Positions 26,224-34,770 of a stretch of DNA of 64,000 nt are shown in pieces; the first letter of the stretch is position 1, and every line of letters starts with the position of its first letter. The notes beneath the pieces are model-generated. The model saw only the letters and a list, made by a program, of their open reading frames with translations. It did not search any database and was not told the origin of the DNA. Location of the stretch: NCBI GenBank assembly GCA_963721585.1, contig CAVRJN010000008.1:1054001-1118000 (forward strand), given 5' to 3'. Made by a program: the position numbers and the translations under genes. Source of the DNA: Bog-473 sp963721585. Lineage in GTDB: Bacteria > Actinomycetota > Acidimicrobiia > Acidimicrobiales > RAAP-2.

Positions 26224-27092
26224 GCCGGACCAAGGCACGGCGGCACCACGTCCGGTGGCTGTTCCACTCCACCGCGATGGTGGCCGACTACGACCTGGCC
26301 GTCAGGAACCTCGCCGTCCTGGTGGGACTGTCGGTGCTCGAATACGGCGAGTCGGACGAACCGGGCATCGGACGGCGCGGCGGGATGGCGTGGGCGGGCG
26401 ACAACGCGATCGAAATCGGCCAGCCGATCGTCGAGGGTGCTGCAGCGCAATTCGTCTCGAGGTTCGGGGGCGGCGTGCACTCCGTTGCCCTCCAAGTCGA
26501 GGACCTCGAGGCGACGATGGCGCACTTCCAGCAGCAGGAGGTCCGCATTGCCGCGCGGCCCCTGCCCCAGATGTGCTTCACCGACCCGCGCGACACCGGC
26601 GGCGTCTTCCTGCAGTGGAGCACATTCGAGCTCGCGGCCGACCCCCGCTTCGGCGGACCCCGGCCGGCGGCGCTCCCCCACGTGCTGGCGCCGGCGACGC
26701 AGCAGGCGTTCGTCGGCGCGCTGGTCGAGGACCCCGTCGCCTGGGCAGACCGCTTCGCCGAGCTGCTCGGCACCACCGTGACCTTCGCCCGCGCCGATGC
26801 CGAACCCGGTCAGCCCGTGGCGGGCGTGTCGCTCGGCGACTGCACGCTCGCCCTCTACCCGCTGCCCGGTCCGGACGGCCCGGCGCTCTGGGGCCGCGCC
26901 TACGAGCGGGCGCGCACCCACCTGGTGGCGCTGCGCGTGGATGACCTGGGAGCGGCCGCCGACGCGTTGGCCCACGCCGGTATCCCGACGGTGCGCCACG
27001 AAGCCGACCTCGTCGTCCTCGACCCCGCCGCCACAGGCGGCGTCCAGATCGCACTCACCGGATCACTGCTCCCGGCCGACCCCCGCCACTGA
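26220..27092 (+). CDS. Two-domain VOC (glyoxalase/dioxygenase-fold) protein
   Basis: A 290-residue protein with two vicinal-oxygen-chelate-like modules. The first begins RRHHVRWLFHSTAMVADYDLAVR and contains GVHSVALQVEDLEATMAHF, ending in DPRDTGGVFLQWS; the second has HLVALRVDDLGAAADALAHA and LDPAATGGVQIAL. The DP-x-x-TGGV-x-x-x motif carries the metal-site glutamate in many family members, but here Q or A stands in its place, so metal binding is uncertain. The ATG overlaps the SDR stop by 4 bp. Position after two SDRs suggests a role in degrading the same compound; the reaction is not assignable. Confidence 0.82.
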   Translation: MSRTKARRHHVRWLFHSTAMVADYDLAVRNLAVLVGLSVLEYGESDEPGIGRRGGMAWAGDNAIEIGQPIVEGAAAQFVSRFGGGVHSVALQVEDLEATMAHFQQQEVRIAARPLPQMCFTDPRDTGGVFLQWSTFELAADPRFGGPRPAALPHVLAPATQQAFVGALVEDPVAWADRFAELLGTTVTFARADAEPGQPVAGVSLGDCTLALYPLPGPDGPALWGRAYERARTHLVALRVDDLGAAADALAHAGIPTVRHEADLVVLDPAATGGVQIALTGSLLPADPRH

Positions 27093-27094
27093 TT

Positions 27095-30000
27095 TCAGTC
27101 CGGGTCGACGCGCTCCAGCCAAACCCGGACCGGCTCTGTCAGGAGCTCCTCCTCCAGGGCCAACAGGGTCCCCTCCCCCTCGCCGGGATCGTTGACGATC
27201 TCAACGGCCAGCACCTCGCGGGCGATGAAGTCGAAGAACTCGGCGATGACATCGAGTCCCACCACGGAGAGCCCGATGCGGTCGGAGACCTCGAGCCCGC
27301 TCGCCTTGCGCAGGTCCTGCACCAGTCGCACCACGTCGCGCGCCAGCCCTCGCTTGCGCAGAGCCTCGTCGAGATTCAGGTCCAGCGCCACGACCTCGCC
27401 GCCCTCGCGCGAGACTGCGAAGCCCTGCTGGCCCTGGACCCGCAACTGCACGTCCTCGGGGGACAGTTCGACCTCCTGACCGCCCAGCACGACCGTGACA
27501 GAACGCCCCTCTTCCAGCGCGGCCGCTGCGGCAGCGGTGTCGAGCGCAGCCAGCGCGGGCTCGACCTCCCGCACCAGATCCTTCAGGCGGGAACCAAGCG
27601 TCTTGAAATTCGGCTTGAGCACGAACTGAATGACCTCGCTCAGCTCCTCGGCGGTGTCGACCTCGTCGACGTTGAGCTCCTCCGCCACAATGTCGCGCAG
27701 GATCTCGGGCGAGCCGGCCGGCAAGAACACCAGAGCCCGCTTGAGCGGCTGGCGCACCTTGACCGCAGCCTCGCTGCGGGCCGCCCGCCCCAGCGACGTG
27801 AGCCGGCGGGCCAGTGCCATCTGCGCCTCGAGGGACCGGTCGATGCTGTTCGTGTCGGCCGCGGGCCAGTCGGCCAGGTGCACCGAAGCGTCGCCGCCCT
27901 CCTCGGCGCCGGTCAGATGCCGCCACATGGCGTCGGCGACGAACGGGCACAGGGGCGCGAGCAGCAGCGACAGCGTGGTCAGCACTGTGTGCAGCGTCGC
28001 CTGGGCGGCCAGGGTGTCGCCGGCAGGCGCGTCGGGGTCGGTGCGCCAGAAGCGCCGGCGGCTGCGGCGCACGTACCAATTGGAGAGGTCGTCGACGAGG
28101 CCGCTCAACGCGCTCGCCGCCGCCAGGGGCTCGTACGCGGTCAATGCTTCGGTCGCCGTCGCCGTCGTGCTCGCCAGCCGGGACAGAATCCAACGGTCGA
28201 GGGGGCCCCGCTCCCCCTCGGCCGGGATCACCGCATCGGCAGGGTCGAACTCGTTCAACGACGCGTAGGTCATGAAGAAGCTGAACGTGTTCCACAGTGT
28301 GAGCAGCATGTCCCGCATCGCCGTGTCGATGGCGCCGAGCGTGGCCCGGGTCGGCGTCCAGGGCGACCCCTGCGAGAACATCCACCAGCGCATGGCATCG
28401 GCGCCCCGGGTGTCGAGGATCGACCAGGGGTCGATGATGTTGCCGAGGGACTTCGACATCTTGCGGCCGTCCGCATCCACAATGTGTCCGAGGCAGACCA
28501 CGTGGCGGTACGGGCTCTCACCGAAGACCAGGGTGTTGACGGCCAGCAGCGAGTAGAACCACCCCCGCGTCTGGTCGATGGCCTCGGAGATGAAGTCAGC
28601 CGGGAAGACGAATTCCTCTGCGGACCCGATGGCGTGCGGATAGCCCACCTGAGCGGCCGGCATGGAGCCCGAGTCGAACCAGGCGTCGATCACCGGCTCG
28701 ACCCGGTGGCACACCGACTGCACGTCGACCTCATCGACCGGCCCGACGTCACCGGCGCACGTCCCGCACGGGAAGGTCACGTCGTCGATGGTCGGCCGGT
28801 GCGGGTCGATGCCCGTCACGTCGCGCCCGCAGAGGTCGGACAGCTCGGCCAGGGATCCCACGCAGCGCAGGTGCCCGCGCCCGCAGCGCCAGATCGGTAG
28901 CGGCGTCCCCCAGAACCGGTCGCGCGAGAGGGCCCAGTCGACGTTGTTCTCAAGCCACTCGCCGAAGCGGCCGTCCTTGATGTACCCCGGGTGCCAGTCC
29001 ACCGTCTGATTGGCCGCCAGAAGGTCGGCCTTGCGCGTCGACGTGGCGATGTACCAGCTCGGTTTGCCCCAGTAGATCAACGGCGTGCGGCAGCGCCAGC
29101 AGTGCGGGTACGAGTGCACGTAGGGGAAGCGCCGCAGCAGGAGGCCCTCGGAGTCCAGCCGGTCGTTGATGTCGTGGTTGGCCTCCCGGACCGGGCGCCC
29201 CGCCAGCCACGCCACGGCGTCGGTGAACGTGCCGTCGGGCCCGACCGGGTTCAGCGAGGGCAGGCTGTTCTCCCGGCCGATCTGGCGGTCGATTTCGCCG
29301 AAGGCCGGCGCCAGGTGGACGAGACCGGTTCCCTCCTCGGTCGTCACGTAGGCCGCCGGCACCACCCGCCACCCGTCGGCACCCTGGGGCACGGCCACGT
29401 CGCCGAATGGACGCACGTAGCGCAGCCCGACCAGCGCCGTCCCCGGGACCCGCGCCGTCACCCGACCGGACGCGCCCTCCCCCATGACCGCGTCCACCAG
29501 ATCGTCGGCCAGCACGACCCCGTCGACGACGGCGTAGACCAGTTCGGGGTTCACGGCGACGCCCGTGTTGGACAGCAGCGTCCACGGCGTCGTCGTCCAC
29601 ACGCCGAGCCATTCGGCACCCCCGCCCACGGCCGTGGCCACGGCACCGTCGGTATCGACCAGCCGGAAACGGACGTAGGCCGACTCGTCCTCCTCGTCCC
29701 GGTAGACGTCGGGTTGCCCCAGCTCGTGGCTCGACAGCGCGGTGCCGCAGCGGGGGCAGTAGGGCACGACCTTGAGGTCCTCGTACAGGAGCCCCTGGTC
29801 GAAGAGCTGCTGGAGGTGCCACCACACGGACTCGATGTACGACGAGTCCAACGTCCAGTAGGCCGCGTCCATGTCGACCCAGTAACCGATACGCGTCGTC
29901 AGGCGGGCGAACTCGTCGACGTAGGAGTAGACGGACTCGCGGCAGAGCCGCGTGAATTCGGCGATGCCGACCTGCGACTCGATCTGCTCCTTGCCGGTGA

Positions 30001-30349
30001 TCCCGAGCTTCTTCTCCACCTCGACCTCGACGGGGAGCCCGTGGGTGTCCCAGCCCGCCCGGCGGGCCACGTACGATCCGCTCATGGTGCGGAAGCGGCA
30101 GAAGAGATCCTTGTAGACGCGGGCCCAGACGTGGTGCAGGCCGGGCATGCCGTTGGCCGTCGGCGGGCCCTCGTAGAAGACCCAGGGCGCAGCACCCGCG
30201 CGCTGCTCGATGGAGCGCTCGAAGACGCGATGGGCCGCCCAGCGGGCCAGTTCGTCCTGCTCGAGGGCGACGAAGTCGATGTCAGGGGGGACGGGTGTGA
30301 ACACGGGAGAGGGCAGCCTTTGTGCGGCGGGAACACGCGCCCCGGCCAC
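27095..30349 (-). CDS. ileS: Isoleucyl-tRNA synthetase
   Basis: About 1084 residues. The class I HIGH-type motif is PGLHH near residue 70, followed by GWDTHGLPVEVEVEKK, the CP1 editing domain (GTGLVHLAPAFGEID), a Cys pair set (YCPRCG, CWRC), DQTRGWFYSLL and KMSKS at 630-634. This is the long, eukaryote-like type 2 IleS, a class often tolerant of mupirocin. The GTG at 30349 is chosen because TATCCT (30362-30357) lies exactly 7 bases upstream, whereas the longest reading would begin at 30415 inside the divergent GNAT gene; a GTG at 30304 is a third option. The C-terminal anticodon region ends near LTEPVRVWLERVDPD. Confidence 0.96.
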   Translation of the reverse strand: MAGARVPAAQRLPSPVFTPVPPDIDFVALEQDELARWAAHRVFERSIEQRAGAAPWVFYEGPPTANGMPGLHHVWARVYKDLFCRFRTMSGSYVARRAGWDTHGLPVEVEVEKKLGITGKEQIESQVGIAEFTRLCRESVYSYVDEFARLTTRIGYWVDMDAAYWTLDSSYIESVWWHLQQLFDQGLLYEDLKVVPYCPRCGTALSSHELGQPDVYRDEEDESAYVRFRLVDTDGAVATAVGGGAEWLGVWTTTPWTLLSNTGVAVNPELVYAVVDGVVLADDLVDAVMGEGASGRVTARVPGTALVGLRYVRPFGDVAVPQGADGWRVVPAAYVTTEEGTGLVHLAPAFGEIDRQIGRENSLPSLNPVGPDGTFTDAVAWLAGRPVREANHDINDRLDSEGLLLRRFPYVHSYPHCWRCRTPLIYWGKPSWYIATSTRKADLLAANQTVDWHPGYIKDGRFGEWLENNVDWALSRDRFWGTPLPIWRCGRGHLRCVGSLAELSDLCGRDVTGIDPHRPTIDDVTFPCGTCAGDVGPVDEVDVQSVCHRVEPVIDAWFDSGSMPAAQVGYPHAIGSAEEFVFPADFISEAIDQTRGWFYSLLAVNTLVFGESPYRHVVCLGHIVDADGRKMSKSLGNIIDPWSILDTRGADAMRWWMFSQGSPWTPTRATLGAIDTAMRDMLLTLWNTFSFFMTYASLNEFDPADAVIPAEGERGPLDRWILSRLASTTATATEALTAYEPLAAASALSGLVDDLSNWYVRRSRRRFWRTDPDAPAGDTLAAQATLHTVLTTLSLLLAPLCPFVADAMWRHLTGAEEGGDASVHLADWPAADTNSIDRSLEAQMALARRLTSLGRAARSEAAVKVRQPLKRALVFLPAGSPEILRDIVAEELNVDEVDTAEELSEVIQFVLKPNFKTLGSRLKDLVREVEPALAALDTAAAAAALEEGRSVTVVLGGQEVELSPEDVQLRVQGQQGFAVSREGGEVVALDLNLDEALRKRGLARDVVRLVQDLRKASGLEVSDRIGLSVVGLDVIAEFFDFIAREVLAVEIVNDPGEGEGTLLALEEELLTEPVRVWLERVDPD

Positions 30350-30368
30350 GTCGGAAAGGATAGAGGCT

Positions 30369-30875
30369 GTGAATCGCTCCGCTTCCGCCCTTTCGGCGAA
30401 CTCCACGCTGAGCATCGAGCCCTACGGCGGCGAGGGACCGCGGTGGATCGTCGCGCGGGCCGAGGCCGAGCTCGCCCTGCGCTACGGCGACCTCGATGCG
30501 AGTGAGAACGACCTCACCCCGACCATGTTCGATCCTCCGCAGGGGTCCTTTGTGGTGGCCCGCCGCGGCGATGCCGCCGGACCGCCCGCCGGCGGGGTCG
30601 GCGTGCGCGCCCTCCGGCCGGGCGTGGGCCAGATCCGCCGCCTCTGGGTCGACCCCGCCGCGCGTGGACAGGGCATCGCCCGGGCCCTCATGGCCGGGGT
30701 GGAGGACGCCGCCCGAGAGTTGGGCCTGACCGATCTGCGTCTCGGCACCGGTGACCGTCAGCGCGAGGCGGTGGCGCTCTACGCATCGGCCGGCTGGGAG
30801 CGGGTCTTCGTCGGCCAGGACGGCCGCCCCGTACCCGACCATCACATCTGGTTCGTGAAGCAGCTCGGCCCATGA
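30369..30875 (+). CDS. GNAT-family N-acetyltransferase
   Basis: A 168-residue acetyltransferase. The acetyl-CoA motif A is IRRLWVDPAARGQGIARALM (the Q/RxxGxG/A pattern), followed by LRLGTGDRQREAVALYASAG and WERVF, typical of small GNATs. Substrate is unknown. The GTG start with an AGAGG ribosome site 4-8 bases upstream lies only 19 bp from the divergent ileS start, so their promoters overlap. Its stop overlaps the next gene by 4 bp (ATGA), so it is co-transcribed with the MTHFR-like gene. Confidence 0.88.
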   Translation: MNRSASALSANSTLSIEPYGGEGPRWIVARAEAELALRYGDLDASENDLTPTMFDPPQGSFVVARRGDAAGPPAGGVGVRALRPGVGQIRRLWVDPAARGQGIARALMAGVEDAARELGLTDLRLGTGDRQREAVALYASAGWERVFVGQDGRPVPDHHIWFVKQLGP

Positions 30876-31660
30876 GCAGCGGCAGGCGCCCCTTCGACAT
30901 CGTCTGCGAGATCGAACCGGCGACCACGCCGGACCTGACCCGGGTGCGCCACCAGATCGGCGTGCTGAGCCCCGTGGCCACCACGTTTCTGATCCCCGAC
31001 AACCACCTCGGGCGGGCCACCGTGTCGAGCATCGCCGTGGCGCACGAGGTGCAGCAGATGGGCGGGCGCTCCATCGCCTGCCTCAACGCCCGCGACCGCA
31101 ACCTGCTCGGCTTCCGCCGCGACCTGCTGACGGCAGCGGCCTACGGGGTGGATCAGTTCCTCTTCGTCTACGGCGACGAGCCGTTGGCCGGTACGCGCAC
31201 CAGCGAGCTGACCGTGCAGACCATGCTGACCGAGGGACGTGCCTACGCGGCGACTCTGGCCGGGGCCGGACCCGGCGCCAGGCCGATGCGCTTCGGCGCG
31301 GCCAGCGGGCTGCGGCGCCTGCCGGCATGGAAGCGGGCGGCCGATTTCCTCTGCGTACAGATCGGCTTCTCGCTCGACGACCTGCTGTCGTGGCGGGCCA
31401 CCGTCGAGGTCGACGTCCCCGTCTACGCCGGGGTCATCGTCATGGCGAGCGCCGGTATGGCCCGCCACTTCACCATTCCGGGGCTGACCGTCCCGCCCGA
31501 GCTCGTGGCGCGCCTGGAGCGGGACCGCAACGCCGGCGTCGATGCCGCCTGCGATCTGGTTGCCGGCATCCGCGAGTCGGGAGCCTTCGACGGCGTGCAC
31601 CTGGTTCCCGTGGCGCGCTACCGCGAGGTCGCAGCCCGCCTGGAGCGTGTGCTCCTCTAG
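30872..31660 (+). CDS. Methylenetetrahydrofolate reductase-like TIM-barrel protein
   Basis: A 262-residue protein resembling the MTHFR flavin domain: opening FDIVCEIEPATTPDL, the barrel strands GGRSIACLNARDRNLLG, DQFLFVYGDEPL (the GD motif near the flavin), RFGAASGL and ADFLCVQIGFSLDDLL, VPVYAGVIVMAS. It may reduce methylene-tetrahydrofolate or act in a related methyl transfer; several catalytic positions differ enough that MetF activity is unproven. It follows the GNAT gene with an ATGA overlap. A 26-bp tandem duplication begins within its last codons and includes the stop. Confidence 0.78.
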   Translation: MSSGRRPFDIVCEIEPATTPDLTRVRHQIGVLSPVATTFLIPDNHLGRATVSSIAVAHEVQQMGGRSIACLNARDRNLLGFRRDLLTAAAYGVDQFLFVYGDEPLAGTRTSELTVQTMLTEGRAYAATLAGAGPGARPMRFGAASGLRRLPAWKRAADFLCVQIGFSLDDLLSWRATVEVDVPVYAGVIVMASAGMARHFTIPGLTVPPELVARLERDRNAGVDAACDLVAGIRESGAFDGVHLVPVARYREVAARLERVLL

Positions 31661-31697
31661 CACTGGAAGACCGTGTGCTCCTCTAGCACTGGAAGAC
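31646..31697. repeat. Perfect 26-bp tandem duplication across a stop codon
   Basis: The 26-bp unit starting CGTGTGCTCCTCTAG occurs at 31646-31671 and again, identical, at 31672-31697. The first copy holds the last codons and TAG stop of the MTHFR-like gene; the second lies in the intergenic space. Identity with no divergence implies a recent slippage or duplication event. Confidence 0.95.
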
Positions 31698-31733
31698 GAG
31701 GACTCCGTTCGTCCAGAGGACTCCGTTCGTGCA
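31698..31733. repeat. 18-bp imperfect tandem duplication
   Basis: Directly after the 26-bp repeat, GAGGACTCCGTTCGTCCA (31698-31715) is followed by GAGGACTCCGTTCGTGCA (31716-31733), differing at one base. The two tandem duplications are adjacent, making an 88-bp block of duplicated DNA between convergent genes. Confidence 0.95.
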
Positions 31734-31741
31734 ACAGCCTC

Positions 31742-32449
31742 CTACGGAGAAGAAAGAGTCTTCTCGAGCTCGTCGAGCGAGGCGTCGGAGACCTCGAGCA
31801 GCGAGTCGACCACGAGGTCGGCCAACCCGAAGGCCGGATGGCCGCCCTCGCCCTGCTCGGGCACGGCGATGCAGGTCATGGACGACGCCTTGGCCGCCAG
31901 CACGCCGGCGGGCGCGTCCTCCCAGACGAGACAGCGCCGGGGCGGCGCGCCCAGCTTCGCCGCTGCACCGAGGAAGACCGCCGGGTGGGGCTTGCCGTAC
32001 TCCTCGTCCTCGGCCGAGTGCACCAGCTCGAAGCTGTCGCGCAGGCCGAAGTGCGACAGCGCAGCGTCGATGAGGCGGTACTGCGACGAGGACGCCACGG
32101 CCAATGGGAGACCGCGGGAGCGGCACAGGTCGATGGCATGGTGCGCGCCCGGCTTGAGCACACCTTTGGCCACGATGAGCTCAATCACCCGGTCGACGAT
32201 CGACACCGCCACCTCGTCGGGCGTCGGTACGGCACCCGGCCACGGGTGCAGTGCGTACCAGTGCGCGGTGACTTCGCCGACGAACATGCCCTTGGTCGAG
32301 CGGCAGCCCTCGACGACGAGGGGGACGCCGAGACCACCCAGGATCTCGATCTCGGCCTCGTGCCAGAGGATCTCGGAATCGATGAGGAGCCCATCCATGT
32401 CGAAGATGGACGCTGCGAACCCCGCCGGAACGGGATGCGGCGGTATCAA
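31742..32449 (-). CDS. HAD-family phosphatase (beta-phosphoglucomutase/HxpB-like)
   Basis: A 235-residue HAD-IA hydrolase. Motif I is IFDMDGLLIDSE with nucleophile D17 and acid D19; motif II is AVASSS, motif III the lysine in YGKPHP, motif IV LVWEDAPAGVLAAK. It probably dephosphorylates a small sugar or organic phosphate. The start is a TTG at 32449 that overlaps the glutathione peroxidase stop by 4 bp (TTGA); no ATG or GTG lies between that stop and motif I in frame, so this rare start is well supported. It is in an operon with the peroxidase. Confidence 0.87.
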   Translation of the reverse strand: MIPPHPVPAGFAASIFDMDGLLIDSEILWHEAEIEILGGLGVPLVVEGCRSTKGMFVGEVTAHWYALHPWPGAVPTPDEVAVSIVDRVIELIVAKGVLKPGAHHAIDLCRSRGLPLAVASSSQYRLIDAALSHFGLRDSFELVHSAEDEEYGKPHPAVFLGAAAKLGAPPRRCLVWEDAPAGVLAAKASSMTCIAVPEQGEGGHPAFGLADLVVDSLLEVSDASLDELEKTLSSP

Positions 32450-32934
32450 GCGGTGAGCTGCGCCTCGATATCGGCCACCACCGCCGGGTCCTCCGGCTCC
32501 ACCTGGGGCCGGTACCGCGCCACGATGCTGCCTCCGGGCGACACGAGGAATTTCTCGAAGTTCCACGTGATGTCCCCGGCGTTGCCCTCGGCGTCCTCCT
32601 TCTCCGTCAGCTCGGCGTAGATCGGGCTGCGGTCGTCGCCGTTCACATCGATCTTCTCCATGAGCGGGAAGGTCACGCCGTAGGTGGCCGAGCAGAACTG
32701 CGCGATCTCCTCGGAGGTGCCGGGCTCCTGCCCCATGAACTGGTTGCACGGGAAGCCGATCACCGAGAAGCCGCGGTCGCCGTAGGTCTTCTGCAGGCGC
32801 TCGAGGCCCTCGTACTGCGGGGTGAGGCCGCACTTGGACGCAACGTTGACGAGCAGGAGGGTCTTGCCCTTGTACTCGCCCAGCGACGTGTCGTCGCCTT
32901 GGAGCGTGTGGATGGGGATGTCGTAGAGAGCCAT
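32446..32934 (-). CDS. Glutathione peroxidase family, thioredoxin-type
   Basis: A 162-residue GPx fold peroxidase. Peroxidatic C35 lies in NVASKCGLTPQYEGL, with GFPCNQF and Q69, and W124-N125 in ITWNFEKFL complete the catalytic set. A second cysteine C81 in AQFCSATYGVTFPLMEK is the resolving cysteine of thioredoxin-dependent members, so thioredoxin rather than glutathione is the likely reductant, as expected in an actinobacterium. It reduces hydrogen or lipid peroxides in the cytoplasm. TAGGGT lies exactly 6 bases before the ATG, so the mRNA is probably leaderless. It is divergent from the quinone oxidoreductase gene. Confidence 0.94.
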   Translation of the reverse strand: MALYDIPIHTLQGDDTSLGEYKGKTLLLVNVASKCGLTPQYEGLERLQKTYGDRGFSVIGFPCNQFMGQEPGTSEEIAQFCSATYGVTFPLMEKIDVNGDDRSPIYAELTEKEDAEGNAGDITWNFEKFLVSPGGSIVARYRPQVEPEDPAVVADIEAQLTA

Positions 32935-32940
32935 AACCCG

Positions 32941-32986
32941 ACCCTACCGGGGACCCCGTGGCTGCGTGCCCTGGCCGACGTAGGGT
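32941..32986. promoter_or_regulatory. Mirror-image leaderless promoters of peroxidase and quinone oxidoreductase
   Basis: The 59-bp gap carries an identical TAGGGT hexamer in each direction: 32946-32941 on the minus strand, six bases from the peroxidase ATG, and 32981-32986 on the plus strand, seven bases from the oxidoreductase ATG. Use of one hexamer for two redox genes hints at shared sigma-factor recognition. Confidence 0.6.
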
Positions 32987-32993
32987 GGCCCGC

Positions 32994-33938
32994 ATGCACG
33001 CCGTCGTGATCCGGGACAATCACCTGCAGTGGGAGGAGCGGGACGATCCGGTGCCGGGCGACACCGAGCTGCTGGTTGCGGTGCACGCAGCCGGGTTGAA
33101 TGCGGCCGACCTGGTGCAGCGGGCCGGCTTCTATCCAGCGCCGCCGGGCTGGCCCGCCGATATCCCGGGCATGGAATTCGCCGGCGAGGTGGTGGCCGTC
33201 GGCCGCCAGGTCACGCTTTTCGCGGTCGGCGACCGGGTCATGGCCGTTGTCGGCGGCGGGGCGCAGGCCACCCTCGCCCTCGTCGACGAAGCCCACGCGC
33301 TGGCCGTGCCCGAGGCCCTGCCCTGGACGGAGGCCGGCGGATTCCCGGAGGTGTTCACCACCGCGTACGACGCGCTCTTCCGCCAGGCCGAGCTGCAGAT
33401 GGGCGAACGCGTGCTCGTCTCGGGCGCCGCCGGCGGCGTCGGGACAGCCGGCGTGCAGCTCGCCGCGCGGGCCGGGGCAACGGTGACTGCCACGGTGCGC
33501 CACCCGGCACGGCGTGACGCCGTCGCCGCGCTCGGTGCCGACGTGGTGCTGGCACCCGGCGACGAGGCGGCGCAGGCTCCCTATGACGTCGTCCTCGAGC
33601 TCGTCGGCGCGCCCAGCCTGACCAATGTCCTGCCGCACCTGGCAACGTGGGGGCGAGTCGTGGTGATCGGAGTCGGCGGAGGGGGGCGGATGGAGATCGA
33701 GCTCATGGATCTCATGCGCAAGCGGGTCAGCATCGGCGGTTCCACCCTGCGCGCCCGAAGCCGACGCGAGAAGGCAGACGTGGCGGCCGACATGGCGGCG
33801 CACGTGCTGCCGGCATTGGCGGCCGGGCGCCTGCAGATCCCGGTGTACGACACCTTCCCGCTCGCCGAGGCCCAAGCGGCGTACGACCACTTCGCCGCCG
33901 GCGCCAAGTTCGGCAAGGTGGTCCTCGTCGCTCCATGA
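32994..33938 (+). CDS. Zinc-free MDR oxidoreductase, NADPH:quinone reductase-like
   Basis: A 314-residue medium-chain dehydrogenase/reductase. It has the GroES-like N-domain (GLNAADLVQRAGFYP, IPGMEFAGEVVAVG) and a Rossmann domain with SGAAGGVGTAGVQLA. No catalytic or structural zinc cysteines are seen, which fits the quinone oxidoreductase branch that reduces quinones or enones with NADPH. The ATG at 32994 is preceded by TAGGGT at 7 bases. It overlaps the following HAD gene by 4 bp and is divergent from a peroxidase, together resembling a small redox-stress set. Confidence 0.92.
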   Translation: MHAVVIRDNHLQWEERDDPVPGDTELLVAVHAAGLNAADLVQRAGFYPAPPGWPADIPGMEFAGEVVAVGRQVTLFAVGDRVMAVVGGGAQATLALVDEAHALAVPEALPWTEAGGFPEVFTTAYDALFRQAELQMGERVLVSGAAGGVGTAGVQLAARAGATVTATVRHPARRDAVAALGADVVLAPGDEAAQAPYDVVLELVGAPSLTNVLPHLATWGRVVVIGVGGGGRMEIELMDLMRKRVSIGGSTLRARSRREKADVAADMAAHVLPALAAGRLQIPVYDTFPLAEAQAAYDHFAAGAKFGKVVLVAP

Positions 33939-34657
33939 TCGAGGCTGTCCTCTTCGATGGGGACCAGACGCTGTGGGACTTCGAGCGCGTCATGCGCGAC
34001 GCGCTGGTGGCGACGGCGGCCGAGCTGCGCGCCGCCCGTCCCGGCCTCTTCGCGGACGCGCTGTCCTGGGAGGACCTGCAGGAAGACCGTGCCGTCGTGG
34101 CCGCCGAGTCCCTCGACGTGTGGTCGCTGGCCGAGTTGCGCGTGCTCGGTTTCGCCCGCACGTTGGCGCGCCGGCGCAGTGTGGAGGGCGGAGACGCGGG
34201 CGCGGACGACGTCCTGGCGCGGGAGTTGGGCGAGTCGTATTTCATCCACCGGGACCGCGACCCGGCCCTCTTCCGCGACACGATCCCGGCCCTCGACGCC
34301 TTGCGGTCCGACTACCGGTTGGGCCTGCTTTCCAACGGGAGCCGGCTGCCCGACACGGTCGGGCTCGCCGGCTACTTCGCGTCGGTCGTGTTCGCACAGG
34401 ACCACCGCGTGGCGAAACCGGACAAGGGGATCTTCGAGGTCGTCGAGCGCGAGCTGGGCGTCGGCCCCGAGGTGTGCGTGCTCGTGGGCGATCATCCGGT
34501 CAACGACGTGGCCGGCGCACACGGCGCCGGTTGGCGCTCGGTCTGGCTCGACCGCGACGGCGCGGTCCTGTTCCCCGACGACGGCCCGCGACCCGACGCC
34601 GTGGTTGCCTCGCTGACAGAGTTGCCCGACGTGCTACGCCGGCTCGGTGAGGACTGA
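33935..34657 (+). CDS. HAD-family hydrolase
   Basis: A 240-residue HAD-IA phosphatase. Motif I is LFDGDQTLWDFE with D8 and D10, motif II LGLLSNGS, motif III lysine in VAKPDKGIFE, and motif IV VLVGDHPVNDVAGA. The substrate is unknown. The ATG overlaps the stop of the quinone oxidoreductase gene (ATGA), so the two are co-translated. It is distinct from the HAD genes at 31742 and 47098 and shares only motif-level similarity with them. Confidence 0.88.
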   Translation: MIEAVLFDGDQTLWDFERVMRDALVATAAELRAARPGLFADALSWEDLQEDRAVVAAESLDVWSLAELRVLGFARTLARRRSVEGGDAGADDVLARELGESYFIHRDRDPALFRDTIPALDALRSDYRLGLLSNGSRLPDTVGLAGYFASVVFAQDHRVAKPDKGIFEVVERELGVGPEVCVLVGDHPVNDVAGAHGAGWRSVWLDRDGAVLFPDDGPRPDAVVASLTELPDVLRRLGED

Positions 34658-34770
34658 CCCCTCCACTTTGGCCCCCTGCGCTTGGCGGTGAAGGTGTCGA
34701 CCTGCGGCACGTCTCCTCGCAGTAGTTCCGGGAGTCCCCAGCGGCCACGTGGACCTGACGCCCGAGGCCC

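Noticed and set aside
30350..30415. Longer IleS start at 30415
   Set aside because: It would overlap the divergent GNAT coding region and include the TATCCT promoter hexamer.
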